A stretch of DNA of 64,000 nt, taken from positions 8,758,501 to 8,822,500 of the forward strand of contig CATNEN010000039.1 in the NCBI GenBank assembly GCA_950097015.1, given 5' to 3'. Positions 1 through 9,751 of this stretch are shown here, piece by piece. Both the position numbers and the translations under genes were made by a program. Numbering within the stretch: the first letter of the stretch is position 1; every line of letters begins with the position of its first letter. The notes below the pieces were generated by a model, which worked only from the letters and a program-made list of their open reading frames with translations, was not told the origin of the DNA and searched no databases. Origin of the DNA: Macrostomum hystrix (taxonomy: Eukaryota; Platyhelminthes; Macrostomidae).

Positions 1-545
1 CTTTAACCAACCACCCCACTCTTTAACCAACCACCCCACTCTTTAACCAACCACCTCACTGCTCATCCAACCACCTCACTCCTCAACCGACCACCTCACT
101 CCTCAGCCAACCACCTCACTCCTTAAACAACCACCTCACTCCTTAACAGACCCCTTACTCTCTGACCGACCAATCTTCGACCGCTTACCTCACTCTTTAT
201 CCATCAACCTCACTCCTCAATCGATCACCTCACTCCTCAACTGACTACCTCCCTCTTCAGCCATCAACCACCTCACTCTTCAACCATCAACCTCACTCCT
301 CAATCGATCACCTCACTCCTCAACTGACTACCTCCCTCTTCAGCCATCAACCACCTCACTCTTCAACCATCAACCTCACTCCTCAACCGACCACCTCACT
401 CCTCAACTGACCACCTCACTCTTCAGCCATCAACAACCTCACTCCTCATCCGACCACCTCATTTCTCATCCAGCCACCTCACTCCTCAAACGACTACCCA
501 CTTATCAACTAACCGCCTTACTCCTCTATCGCACGCTTCAATCGT
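1..545. repeat. Imperfect minisatellite upstream of the TAF5 exons
   Basis: The first ~545 bases consist of diverged units of about 15-20 bp built on CAACCACCTCACTCCTCA. A longer block (about 250-320 and 312-380) is duplicated nearly exactly. The array lies just before a TAF5 coding exon and ends ~70 bp before its acceptor, so it is most likely intronic. It runs off the left edge. Confidence 0.85.
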
Positions 546-618
546 CTACCTATTACACCAATCTTGCATTATCCGCAACGCAGTGATAATTTCGATGAAT
601 TCGTTTTCGAATCTAAAG

Positions 619-1910
619 GTGTCTGGGTCCTCGGACGCCACAGTTCGACTTTGGTCGCTGCAGCTCTGGTCCTGCCTGGTCGTGCTGCGCGGTCACCACG
701 AGCCCGTCTGGTCCGTTCGCTTCTCACCACTAGGCCACTACTTTGCCAGCGGCGGCGCTGACTGGGTTGCTAGACTGTGGGCTACCGACCACTGCAGCCC
801 ATTGCGCCTGTTCTGTGGCCACCTTGGTGATGTTGATTGTGTCAAATTTCATCCCAATGGCAACTATGTGGCCACCGGCAGCTCCGACGGCATGGTTCGA
901 CTCTTCGACGCCCTCAATGGCCGCTGTGTTCGCGTCCTCTCCGGTCACAAGGGCGCCCCGGCCAGTCTAGACTTTAGCGGCTGCGGCAGGTTCCTTGTTA
1001 GCGGCTGCACTAGGGGCGGCCTCATTGTGTGGGACCTTGCCGTCACTGGCGGATTAGCACAGGTGAAAAAACTCGCTGTCAAAAAGTTAAATCGTTTAAT
1101 TTACATTCACTTGAAACTTCGTCAACCATGCTGATTATTCGGTCCCGCATTATCTTAATGCGCCTAACTACGACATTATACCGCCTAGCTCCCACCTCAC
1201 TCCGCCCTAACTCCTAGCTCAATCTCTAGCCCCACCTCACTCCGCCTAGCTCCCACCTCACGCCGCCTAAACCCACCTCACTCCGCCCCAACTCCTACCT
1301 TAATCTCTAGCCCAACCTCACTCCGCCCCAACTCCTATCTCAATCTTTAGCCCCACCGCACTCCGCCTAGCACCCACTTCACGCCGCCTCAACTCCCACC
1401 TCACTCCGCCTCAACTCCCACCTCCCTCCGCCTAGCTCACTCCCTTAGTGTAAGCTCTTCTTACACTATCTACTTGAATATTTTGCGGGTTTCACAGCTT
1501 CAGACTTCTCTCCGTCACCTATAATATCTGGCCGACACCTCGCGCATTTGCAGGTCGCCCACTTCAGCCGAGCGCACGACAGCTGCGCTGGCGGCGGTGT
1601 CACCTGCCTGGCGATCTGCCGCGACTCCCAGTTGTTAGCCACTGGCGGTTTGGACTCTGTAGTCCGACTTTGGGATTTCGCCAAGCTGACCGCCGCCGCC
1701 GCTCCCGTGGCCTCATCAGCTGCTGCTCAGCAACAACAGCAGCAGCAGCAGGCCTCGCTGCCACCGCCGCCCACGCCGCCAACCTGCCAGTACGACGCGG
1801 CTTCCGCCTTTCTCAAATCGCTGCACACGAAGCGAACCCCGCTTCTGGCGCTGCACTTTAACAGGACTAATGTGCTTTTAGCAGCCGGATATTTTAACTC
1901 CGACGATTAA
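619..1910 (+). CDS. TAF5: TAF5, TFIID subunit, C-terminal WD40 part (two exons, 5' end outside window)
   Basis: This is the C-terminal WD40 propeller of TAF5, a scaffold subunit of the general transcription factor TFIID in the nucleus. Exon 619-1062 and final exon 1554-1910 join in phase 0 (CAG|gtgaaa ... tttgcag|GTC). WD-type blades are visible: DATVRLWSLQ, RVARLWATDH-like VARLWATDHCSPLR, GNYVATGSSDGMVRLFD, GRFLVSGCTRGGLIVWD and LLATGGLDSVVRLWD; the end LALHFNRTNVLLAAGY matches the TAF5 C-terminus. The exon start at 619 (tctaaag|GTGTCT) is my choice; 584 after cgcag is an alternative. Exons for the N-terminal half lie to the left. In the last exon a low-complexity stretch of Ala, about eight Gln and Pro (residues encoded ~1690-1775) occupies the position of the usual acidic linker. 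The intron 1063-1553 carries its own minisatellite. Confidence 0.93.
1190..1440. repeat. Minisatellite inside TAF5 last intron
   Basis: Diverged tandem units based on CCCACCTCACTCCGCCTAG, roughly 15-30 bp each. They fill about half of the 491-bp intron between the last two TAF5 exons. The core CCACCTCACTC also appears in the array at 1-545, so the two TAF5 arrays may be related. Confidence 0.85.
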
Positions 1911-2003
1911 GCTTATTTGATGCGACTCCCTGTTCTCAATTAGCCTGTAACCTACTTTTCTGCTTCTTGTTCCTGTTCCTTTAGCTGCTTGTTGTTTGTA
2001 ACA

Positions 2004-2013
2004 AATAAATAAA
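2004..2013 (+). terminator. Overlapping polyadenylation signals of TAF5
   Basis: Two overlapping AATAAA hexamers (2004-2009 and 2008-2013) lie ~95 bp after the TAF5 stop codon. A T-rich stretch follows at 2031-2039. TAF5 mRNA most likely ends near 2030. Confidence 0.75.
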
Positions 2014-2109
2014 GTTTGCATTTTATTACCCATTTTTTTGCTGGCTTTGCAACGAACCGCGCGTAAAAAATATTATAACAAATGTGCCTCTGCAACCTGC
2101 TTGTCTGTT

Positions 2110-2712
2110 TTAGTTTCTCCCATCCCCTCTGACTCTCCCACTGACTCTTCCACTGACTCTCCCACTGACTCTCCCACTGACACTCTCATCCCCTCTGACT
2201 CTCCCACTGACACTCCCATCCCCTCTGACACTCCCATCCCCTCTGACTCTCCCACTGACACTCCCATCCCCTCTGACACTCCCATCCCCTCTGACACTCC
2301 CATCCCCTCTGACTCTCCCACTGACACTCCCATCCCCTCTGACACTCCCATCCCCTCTGACACTCCCATCCCCTCTGACACTCCCATCCCCTCTGACTCT
2401 CCCACTGACACTCCCATCCCCTCTGACTCTCCCACTGACTCTCTCACTGACACTCCCACTGACACTCCCATCCCCACTGACTCTCCCATCCCCACTGTCT
2501 CTCCCATCCCCTCTGACTCTCCCACTGACACTCCCATCCCCTCTGACTCTCCCATCCCCACTGACTCTCCCATCCCCTCTGACTCTCCCATCCCCACTGA
2601 CTCTCCCATCCCCACTGACTCTCCCATCCCCACTGACTTTCCCATCCCCACTGACTCTCCCATCCCCACTGACTTTCCCATCCCCACTGACTCTCCCATC
2701 CCCACTGACCAT
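2110..2712. repeat. 12/15-bp CT-rich minisatellite
   Basis: Tandem mix of two short units, CCCATCCCCTCTGACTCT and CCCACTGACACT, about 40 units. All lengths are multiples of three, so all frames stay open on both strands; these frames are not genes. The array begins ~80 bp downstream of the TAF5 poly(A) signals. Confidence 0.92.
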
Positions 2713-3600
2713 TGCAGTCCCTTAAATCCACAAGAAAGAGGAAATCTTTACCTTATAACAGAATTGGCACTCCATCAATAGTCGGCATTCTGTAAACACA
2801 GGTCGCGGCCCTGTCAACAATGCAAGTTTTATTTCTATTGGAGGTTTGCAGAGTAGAAACTCCAAAGTGGTGTTGATTTTAATTTCCCAATCTCTCTGAC
2901 CGATGGAGAGGAGCCAGCTGCGGACGGGCGTTTCGTGAGTGTGGAGTATTTGCCGTCGCACGCGAAGCTGAGCTTGAAGAGGATGAAAATAGACGTGACT
3001 GATTGCTGCAGCCACAAGGGGTGGGGCATTTTGTCCAGCTATTTTGCTTGTGAATGCCTTACGCCAGCTGAAGGCCAGAGTTCTTGCCTAGCAACAGACT
3101 AGCCTAGTCGCTCCATCTTGCTATTATTTCTGCGAATAATTTATTATATGCGTTTAGCATTGGCGCCGTTTAAATTCAATTAAGCAGTAATCTGCATCAT
3201 TTTCGAGCATGTTTGCTCATTTAGCTGCGCAGGTTGCCTGGCTGCTTGGCTGTCAGCTGATTGATGAGGCTCAAGATCAGATCGGCCAGCTATTTCGGTC
3301 TCAGATCCTAGCCCGGCCTAGCCAATACTTTTTGTTGCTGTCTGTCTGCCTGTCCGCTGATTCAGGTGGCGGTCGCGGCTGCAGCTGTTCTCGTGTTTGT
3401 CCGGCTCTGCAGCTCAGCCCTTTCGCCGTCATTGGCTGCTTGGCGCGCGTGTGAGAACCGCTGAGCGGGATTTAAGCTGGAGTTTTCACTGCTCGATCCT
3501 CAAATAGAGTTCTCAAAGTGGCGCGCGCTTATCACTCTAAGAAATCTAGCACAGGGGGCGCTTTTCCCACAATCAATCTCTCCACCCCTCCTGTCCCTCT
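2713..3600. other. Intergenic, no gene seen
   Basis: I find no coding exon, repeat array or recognisable element here. Short open frames exist on both strands but lack splice signals and family similarity. Confidence 0.6.
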
Positions 3601-3630
3601 AGGCGAGAGCTCCGCTGTCTCCCAATCTAA

Positions 3631-3660
3631 GTTATAAATAGGGCTGATTTTTAGTCCAGT
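3631..3660 (+). promoter_or_regulatory. TATA core promoter of the EF-hand gene
   Basis: A TATAAATA box at 3633-3640 is followed ~25 bp later by an initiator-like TCCAGTC (A at 3658). About 90 bp downstream is a strong 5' splice site (TTG|GTGAGTGAG), which fits a short non-coding first exon. Assignment rests on spacing and on the downstream gene. Confidence 0.55.
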
Positions 3661-3748
3661 CTTGCTTGGACAAGAAAGTCGGCTTCGACTCTTTGACCCG
3701 GCACTTGCAGTTGGCGAACTTTTTGACCCCGTGAAGCGAACGCATTTG
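3658..3748 (+). other. Putative non-coding exon 1 of the EF-hand gene
   Basis: The stretch between the inferred start site and the donor GTGAGTGAG at 3749 has no in-frame long ORF. A matching acceptor, ttttacgcag|GGCAATG, ends at 4341, four bases before the coding start. The proposed 5' UTR intron would be 3749-4341 (593 bp). A trans-splicing acceptor at 4341 is an alternative reading. Confidence 0.45.
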
Positions 3749-4345
3749 GTGAGTGAGTGTGCATTAAGTTCGGTCAAAATTATCGTTGGCTATTTAATAA
3801 ATTATAATATTAATATTAATAATATTTAATAAATAAACTTGGAGCAATCTGAAAGCAAAAGTAAACTCTGAAACAGACCTTGCTGAAATTGCTATTTTTC
3901 TCGTCAAGAATTTAGTATATTTTGCTCTCATTTTATTTTTTCTTCTTTGTTCTCATTCACACAAAACCTGCACGTTTTGTGTGAATTTTCTACGCTTCCT
4001 CTTTAGTTAGTTCTGGGCCACCTTCAGCAAACAAAAAATTGCCCGGTGAAGTATGTCTGTCTTCTTGAGCACTCTTGAGCGCACAATATTGATAAAGAGA
4101 TCAGCACAATTTTCTTTTAAATCTTTCTTTGTTTGCGTAGAACGCAAGTCAAGAAAAAAGAACTTATTTTACGTTAAAATATCTAAAAATGTAAGAGCCA
4201 GCAAAAAACTAATAAAAATCTGATTCGATCAATATCGATAATTTTTAAATCGATACCAGCAATCGTTCGCTCGTACAAAGCGCCCAATTCTGCTCAGGCA
4301 TCATCCAGGGAAATTTCCCAACATCGCGCTCTTTTACGCAGGGCA

Positions 4346-4945
4346 ATGTCCGGCCAGCAGCCAATAGACGCCACCGTGAAGACGTCGCGACCGCTTCGTC
4401 CGGCCGACTATCCGCCGAACTCTTTCGGCGACTTCTGGCAGCGCAAGCTGCGCACCAGCTTCCGCCGGATGAACCGCAGCGGCTCCGGCCTGTTGACGCG
4501 CGACGATTTTCGGGCCATCGGGGAGGAGATGGTCCGCCTCGGCGGCCTCACCGGCCAGCGGGCCGAGGACGTCAAGGCGGTGATGCTGCGCATTTGGGAC
4601 GACTATTACAGGCCCCGGGAGGGCGGCCCTGGCATCACTGCCGACCAGTACGTGGCGCAGAAGTGCCAGATGGTCAACGGACCGCTGCGCGTTGACGTCA
4701 CCCGCTACGGCCAGGAACTGTTCAAGGCCATGGATCACAACGGCGACGAGAGAATCTCGCGCGAGGAGTACCAGATCTTCACGAAGGCCTGGGGCATTGG
4801 TGACGCGGCGCGCGACGAAATGTTCGAGTTGATGCAGCGCGACGGAAACGTGTCCAAGGAGGACTTCCTGACCGCCCTGGCCGACTTCTACATCAGCGAG
4901 GACCAGTCCTCGCCTTACGCTACACTGTTTGGAGACTTGTGCTGA
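4346..4945 (+). CDS. EF-hand Ca2+-binding protein, sarcoplasmic calcium-binding/calexcitin-like
   Basis: Single coding exon of 199 residues starting at an ATG with good context (GGCAATGTC). Length and arrangement fit the invertebrate sarcoplasmic calcium-binding protein/calexcitin group, soluble Ca2+ buffers or sensors of muscle and nerve. Loop 1 is MNRSGSGLLTRDDF (Asn at position 1, Ser at 3 and 5). Loop 3, DHNGDERISREE, is the most canonical (D-x-N-x-D, Ile at 8, Glu at 12) although Gly-6 is Glu. Loop 2 (around YYRPREGGPGITADQY) and loop 4 (MQRDGNVSKEDF, shortened) are degenerate, so probably one or two sites bind calcium. The codon use is GC-rich like the other real exons. A TATA promoter and non-coding exon lie upstream. 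Exact subfamily is uncertain. Confidence 0.85.
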   Translation: MSGQQPIDATVKTSRPLRPADYPPNSFGDFWQRKLRTSFRRMNRSGSGLLTRDDFRAIGEEMVRLGGLTGQRAEDVKAVMLRIWDDYYRPREGGPGITADQYVAQKCQMVNGPLRVDVTRYGQELFKAMDHNGDERISREEYQIFTKAWGIGDAARDEMFELMQRDGNVSKEDFLTALADFYISEDQSSPYATLFGDLC

Positions 4946-5514
4946 GCTTCAGCGGGCCACTCGGCGCTGCTGCTGACTGTAGCAATTTCCTCGAGAAAGA
5001 TTTTCTAGAAATTTTATTAATAACTACGAAATTTAATATCGAAAGCAATACGTTAACCAAACGTGTTAAACCCTGGTAACTATTTGCCTATCAATTCTGT
5101 TCCTTCAGTTGTCTAAAAAACTAGTTTTGAAAGTATCTTAGCTTCTCCCCTAGCCCGCTATACCCGCTTCCCATTATACTCTGCAAAACTAAAACACTTG
5201 CTTAGCTCGATCTTAAACTCTAAAAGCTGCTTAAATTCTTCTTTGATACCGCCGACATGATTCATGATTTTGAATTCATGCACGCTTGCATAACGCCTGT
5301 TGATGATTCAATCATTCACAGGCTTAATACTTGTATTTTAGTAGCTTTGGTAGAAATATTTAATTAAATGCATAGATTACTCGTCAGTGATAAATATAAT
5401 ACAATATTTAATTAATAACTAAAAATCCAGTAACTTAACACCCATCGACGCAAAACCCAAGGCAGTGAAATATTTTAAGTCAAATATTCTAAGAAGTGTT
5501 TCCGAATCCGAACT
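4946..5514. other. 3' flank of EF-hand gene, no gene seen
   Basis: AT-rich sequence following the EF-hand stop codon. No coding exon is recognisable. Confidence 0.6.
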
Positions 5515-5960
5515 AACGACAATCCGAACCATAGACAATCCGAACCATAGACAATCCGAACCATAGACAATCCGAACCATAGACAATCCGAATCATAGGC
5601 AATCCGAACCATAGACAATCCGAACCATAGACAATCCGAACCATAGACAATCCTAATTGTTATGTCCTCCTTAGTAGCACCGAAGAAAGCCGTAAGATAG
5701 TGTTTGAGCGTTGGCGGGCTTATGCCACTCATTAGCGTAGCCGCTCCCAAAAAACACTTAATATATTTCTTTGGCTCGCTAGCCGTCTTAAGCATTCAAT
5801 ACTGTAACGAGTATCTAGGGTTTCAACCCTAGACCCTTTTAGAAGCAGCAAGCAAACTAGGCAGCAAGCAAACTAAATCTGTGTCACGTCACAACACTAA
5901 TCATAGACAATCCGAACCATAGACAATCTGGACCATAGACAATCTGGACCATAGAACGCA
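5515..5960. repeat. 16-bp array containing CCATAGAC, plus satellite copies
   Basis: About nine copies of AATCCGAACCATAGAC run from ~5518 to 5655, with one unit reading TCATAGGC. Three more units recur at 5903-5955 after 250 bp of other sequence, two of them reading AATCTGGACCATAGAC. The embedded octamer CCATAGAC is the same one that recurs singly elsewhere in the window. Confidence 0.9.
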
Positions 5961-5970
5961 CAACCGACCC

Positions 5971-6022
5971 TTCAGGAGTCCACGAAATGGACTGCATTGT
6001 CTCCTCGCTAGCTGTGGTCATG
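5971..6022 (+). mobile_element. SINE fragment (central/3' domain)
   Basis: The stretch TTCAGGAGTCCACGAAATGG followed by TCTCCTCGCTAGCTGTGGTC matches the 3' domain of the SINE family at 21298, 36591, 41703 and 51774. Only ~50 bp are kept. Confidence 0.65.
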
Positions 6023-6691
6023 TTCTAGGATCTGCATAGTCGATTTCAGTAGACTATTACAGTTTCTGTGTCTCCGGGTCGCCAACTGTCGGCAATTGAT
6101 AAGGCATCAGAATCCACACCGCTTAGAGTTAGGGTTAGCTGCATGGCTACAAGTCTTGGCTACACGACCAAGCCGTGGCTTAGTTACATTGTTTTTCTGT
6201 CCGTGGATCAATGTTGTCCTTAAGTTTTTCTTTATTTCTTATCGTTTTGTCTATTGTAGTGTTCAGTGCCGTTCCGGCGGTGTGGAGCGGAGACCCCACA
6301 TGGCCAGCTAAAATTAATTTTTTTCAGAAAAAGTGTATTGTAGTGTATTAAAAGTTTAAACTTATCCCTGAAAAAATGCAATTGATGCACGGGCCATAGA
6401 CGAACAATGCAAATCGAAGTAATGAACGGTCGAATGTCATTTTCAAACTCCTTTAAACTTTTTGAGCTCTCGCTATTGGCTTCTAGGTTTCTATGCTTTT
6501 AAGTATTGTGCAAAAACTCATTTCACTGCTCTGAGATCGCTACTATTTTTGTTTCACTGTCTATGGCCAAGTGCGAGCCAGGCTTTACAAAAGGCAACGA
6601 GGCAGTTGGTTTATTTACGCAATTATTGACAAGTGACGCTTCGACTTTTGTCCCGAGTTTCAAGTCGCTGGTCAACGCATCAGAATTCGGC

Positions 6692-7741
6692 ATGGCGCAG
6701 GTGACCGAAGGCGGGGGGCCCGAGGTGGTCATGAGAGCCGGCGTCATTCTCTACCGCAAAGGCAACGGCTACGAGTTTCTTATGCTGCGCTGCCGCCCCG
6801 AGTCGCCAGACGCCGCTTCGCAGCGCTGGGAGCTGCCGAAGGGCCCGATGGACGAACGACTTGACGACACCCGCCTGGTGGCCCTGCGCAATGTCCACCA
6901 GAGTTCTGGCATCTGGCCGGACTGTTTCAAGCTCCATCGGGATTTTTTGCGCGTGTCCAACTTCTCGGATGGCCAGTGAGTGTAACTCAGTGCAGTGGCC
7001 TGCATGGAGATTGACGTCTTAAATAGCAGGGAGGTTGAGGAAGGTTATAGCCCAGTGGTTATCATTCAGATTCTTATTCCAGGGATATATATTCAGAATC
7101 CCAAAACTCTGGGTAGAAATTGAGTTGGTTTTTGGTTTATATCTGACCAAATTGGTTTAGATGTAATTCTTACCATTCACACAAGCACAGTATTGTCAGA
7201 AACATCTTCCTTTTAGTCAGGGAGTCAGAGTCTTCAACTGTTAGACAGGTAGTCAGTGACGTTTCAACCCTTTTAGACAGGTACCATTCAGAGACGCCAC
7301 CAGCTAGACAGGTACTACACCAGGTAGAGAGATATTTTTGTGTAAGACTTTCTCGCACTGCCTTTTTGTAAGCAATTGTTGCGATTTTACAATACGTGGT
7401 AGAAAAATGTTTTACGATCATGTGTTCTAGCCTCGTTTGATGGCAGTATAACCGGTCGTGTGAAAAATTTACCCACTCTTTCTCGCAGACGCCGAGTTCG
7501 CGAAACCTTCTATCTGGCCGAGATCGACACCAAAACTCGTTCTGGCGACGATATCGTCAGTGAGACGCTGCCAAAGCCATGCCAGCAGCTCTACTGCGGC
7601 TATCAGTGGATGTCTGGCGACCTGGCCAAGATCCGAATTCGGACAGATGAGGGTCGCCTCCTGCTAGGACAGGCGACTGACTTTTTAGAGTCGCAGGAAC
7701 AGGCGAGTGGCTTTCGATCCTTGGTACTTTTGGGTTCATAA
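6692..7741 (+). CDS. NUDT2-like Nudix protein with degenerate Nudix box (two exons)
   Basis: Exons 6692-6975 and 7489-7741 join across a CA|A codon (donor CCA|GTGAGTG, acceptor ctcgcag|ACG) to give 178 residues. The fold is that of the NUDT2 group, bis(5'-nucleosyl)-tetraphosphatases that cleave Ap4A: RAGVILYR, YEFLMLRC, RWELPKGP, then RETFYLAEI and GYQWM in the expected order. I chose ATG 6692 (CGGCATGG) because the upstream in-frame extension to 6506 is AT-rich and starts with a non-ATG codon. The Nudix box is broken: after LPKG the segment reads LRNVHQSSGI, where the family has R-E-x-x-E-E. All three metal-binding Glu positions are Asn, Gln and Ser, and one extra residue sits between the Gly and the Arg. 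The protein should bind nucleotides at best. No obvious promoter was identified. Confidence 0.8.
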
Positions 7742-7749
7742 GAGTTTAG

Positions 7750-7965
7750 ATGAGTTCATATGAATTCATAGAAGTTCAGGGGAGTTCAGAAGAGTTCAGG
7801 GGAGTTCAGGAGAGTTCAGGAGAGTTCAGAAGAGTTCAGAAGAGTTTAGGGGAGTTCAGAAGAGTTTAGAAGAGTTCAGGGGAGCTCATAGGAGTTCAGA
7901 AGAGTTCAGGGGAGCTCATAGGAGTTCAGAAGAGTTCAGGGGAGTTCAGAAGAGTTCAGAGGAGT
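7750..7965. repeat. 10-bp minisatellite after the NUDT2-like gene
   Basis: Tandem variants of GAGTTCAGAA and GAGTTCAGGG, about 20 units. The array starts ~10 bp after the stop codon, so it probably lies in the 3' UTR or just behind it. Confidence 0.88.
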
Positions 7966-9310
7966 ACGGTTGCTTGTAGAGGGTTCCATGCTACAGTGTT
8001 TCAGGGGGCGTTTTACTCACTGCGGAAATAGGAGACTTCACAATGTCGAATCGTACGGTATGGAAGTTTTGAGTCTCTTATCTCTGCTGATTTCATCAAT
8101 TCAGTACGATTCGACGTGAAATTTAGGGTCTGTGAAAGCGCCACTGTTCAGGTTCAGTACCTCAGAGTGCTGAGTATTTCTAGTCAATTCATTCCGCAAC
8201 CATTTTTCAGCTCGAAACAGTCTTCAGTGTTCTGGCCAACATCAAATGAAGCATTAAATTACACATTAAATTCTATCAAACAACTAGCGCGAACGGGTTT
8301 TATCTCGAGTGCGCACTAAAAAAAGAATGCTCACATAATGCTACTTAAAGTAAAATTTCAGAATTTTTTTACAAGACGAATGTGAAAACTGTGAATACAC
8401 CATTGTTACGAACGTACAATGTGCGATGTTCGCGATTTCACTCCTTTTTATTTTTAACGCCGGGAGGCAGTTTTAAACAAATAAAATTTTAAGTCAATTT
8501 GAAAATGGTTTAAAAACCATACAAATTTTAAACAATTTGAAAGCAATAATTTTTGCAACATAAAAATTCTAGCAGAAAACAAGAAAGATTAATCCTTACC
8601 TAAAATGATTCTGATTCAAGCAGCTTCAGTTAACACATGAAATTCATGGAGAGAATTGTAGCTGGGCATAACAAGTTTCATGCATCTGTAAAGTGAGTTA
8701 ACTAAGATTTTGAAAGAAAGAAAAAAATGAAACTAGCTAGGCAAGCAGAGAAAATTCAAATTAGGCACAAAACACACGGATAAAAAGATTGTGCACAGAC
8801 TTGTGTCTTCAGTTTGACATACCTAAGTTATCGATCTGTCACTGAGCCATTTTAGAAGGCTAAGTCAACATGTAGTTATAGTAGCGCAAACGATAAAGTT
8901 TTGACGTCCGGTCGGCAAAGCATTCACTGCATGGGCGTAAACTGAACAGGGTGCAGTCTATGAACAGCTCTACACCCTAATAGATGTGGCTGTGCCACTG
9001 CATGTCTGTACATCAAGCCCGATCAGTGTCCAAGTCATTTATAATCATATTGCATGGTTGAAAATTTAGTGTGCAAACGTGGATGGAACTATGGTTAGTA
9101 CATATTCAAGCAAATATAAGTATGATGGTGTTATAATGATGCACGACATTTACAATTATATAAGCTGATAAACAGGGAGAGTAAACTAATGTTCATGAAG
9201 CGCACAATCTACTATGAGCACAATACTGCGTTTCCAAGACGGCTCAATAAAAGTGCTCAGTTGAAGCAATGAGCCTAAAGTGTTGATATGCATGCAATGT
9301 CTGTTTATAG
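7966..9310. other. Gene-free, AT-rich
   Basis: Lies between two convergent genes (the NUDT2-like gene on + and the Gln-rich gene on -). I see no exon, array or element; it should contain the 3' UTR of the minus-strand gene at its right end. Confidence 0.55.
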
Positions 9311-9432
9311 TCAACTCAGGGGATTGCAAAGAATATCACTTGTAGAGTACATGGCCCTTTGATAATCTTGCTGTTGCTGTGGCATCTCGGCTGTAATGTG
9401 CCTTGAATCATGACCTCCTGGATTGGCTGGCC

Positions 9433-9467
<35 letters not shown>

Positions 9468-9673
9468 ACCTCATTCTGCTGTGGCTGCTGCTGCGGCTGC
9501 CGTTGTTGGAATGTGCTGTGCTGCTGAAGCTTAGGCGGCTGCATTATGACTCCTGAGCAAGGTGTCGCTCGAATAGGTGTGGGGTGTAGCACGCCGCTGT
9601 GTATCGCTGAAGCTCTGACCGAATCAGCTGAGCCTATGGGGCTTGGTGTCGGCCCTGGTATTCTACAGTAGAA

Positions 9674-9751
<78 letters not shown>

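Noticed and set aside
2038-2781. Open frames of 200-250 codons on both strands
   Set aside because: They lie over 12/15-bp repeats whose lengths are multiples of three, so frames stay open by arithmetic. No splice or family support.
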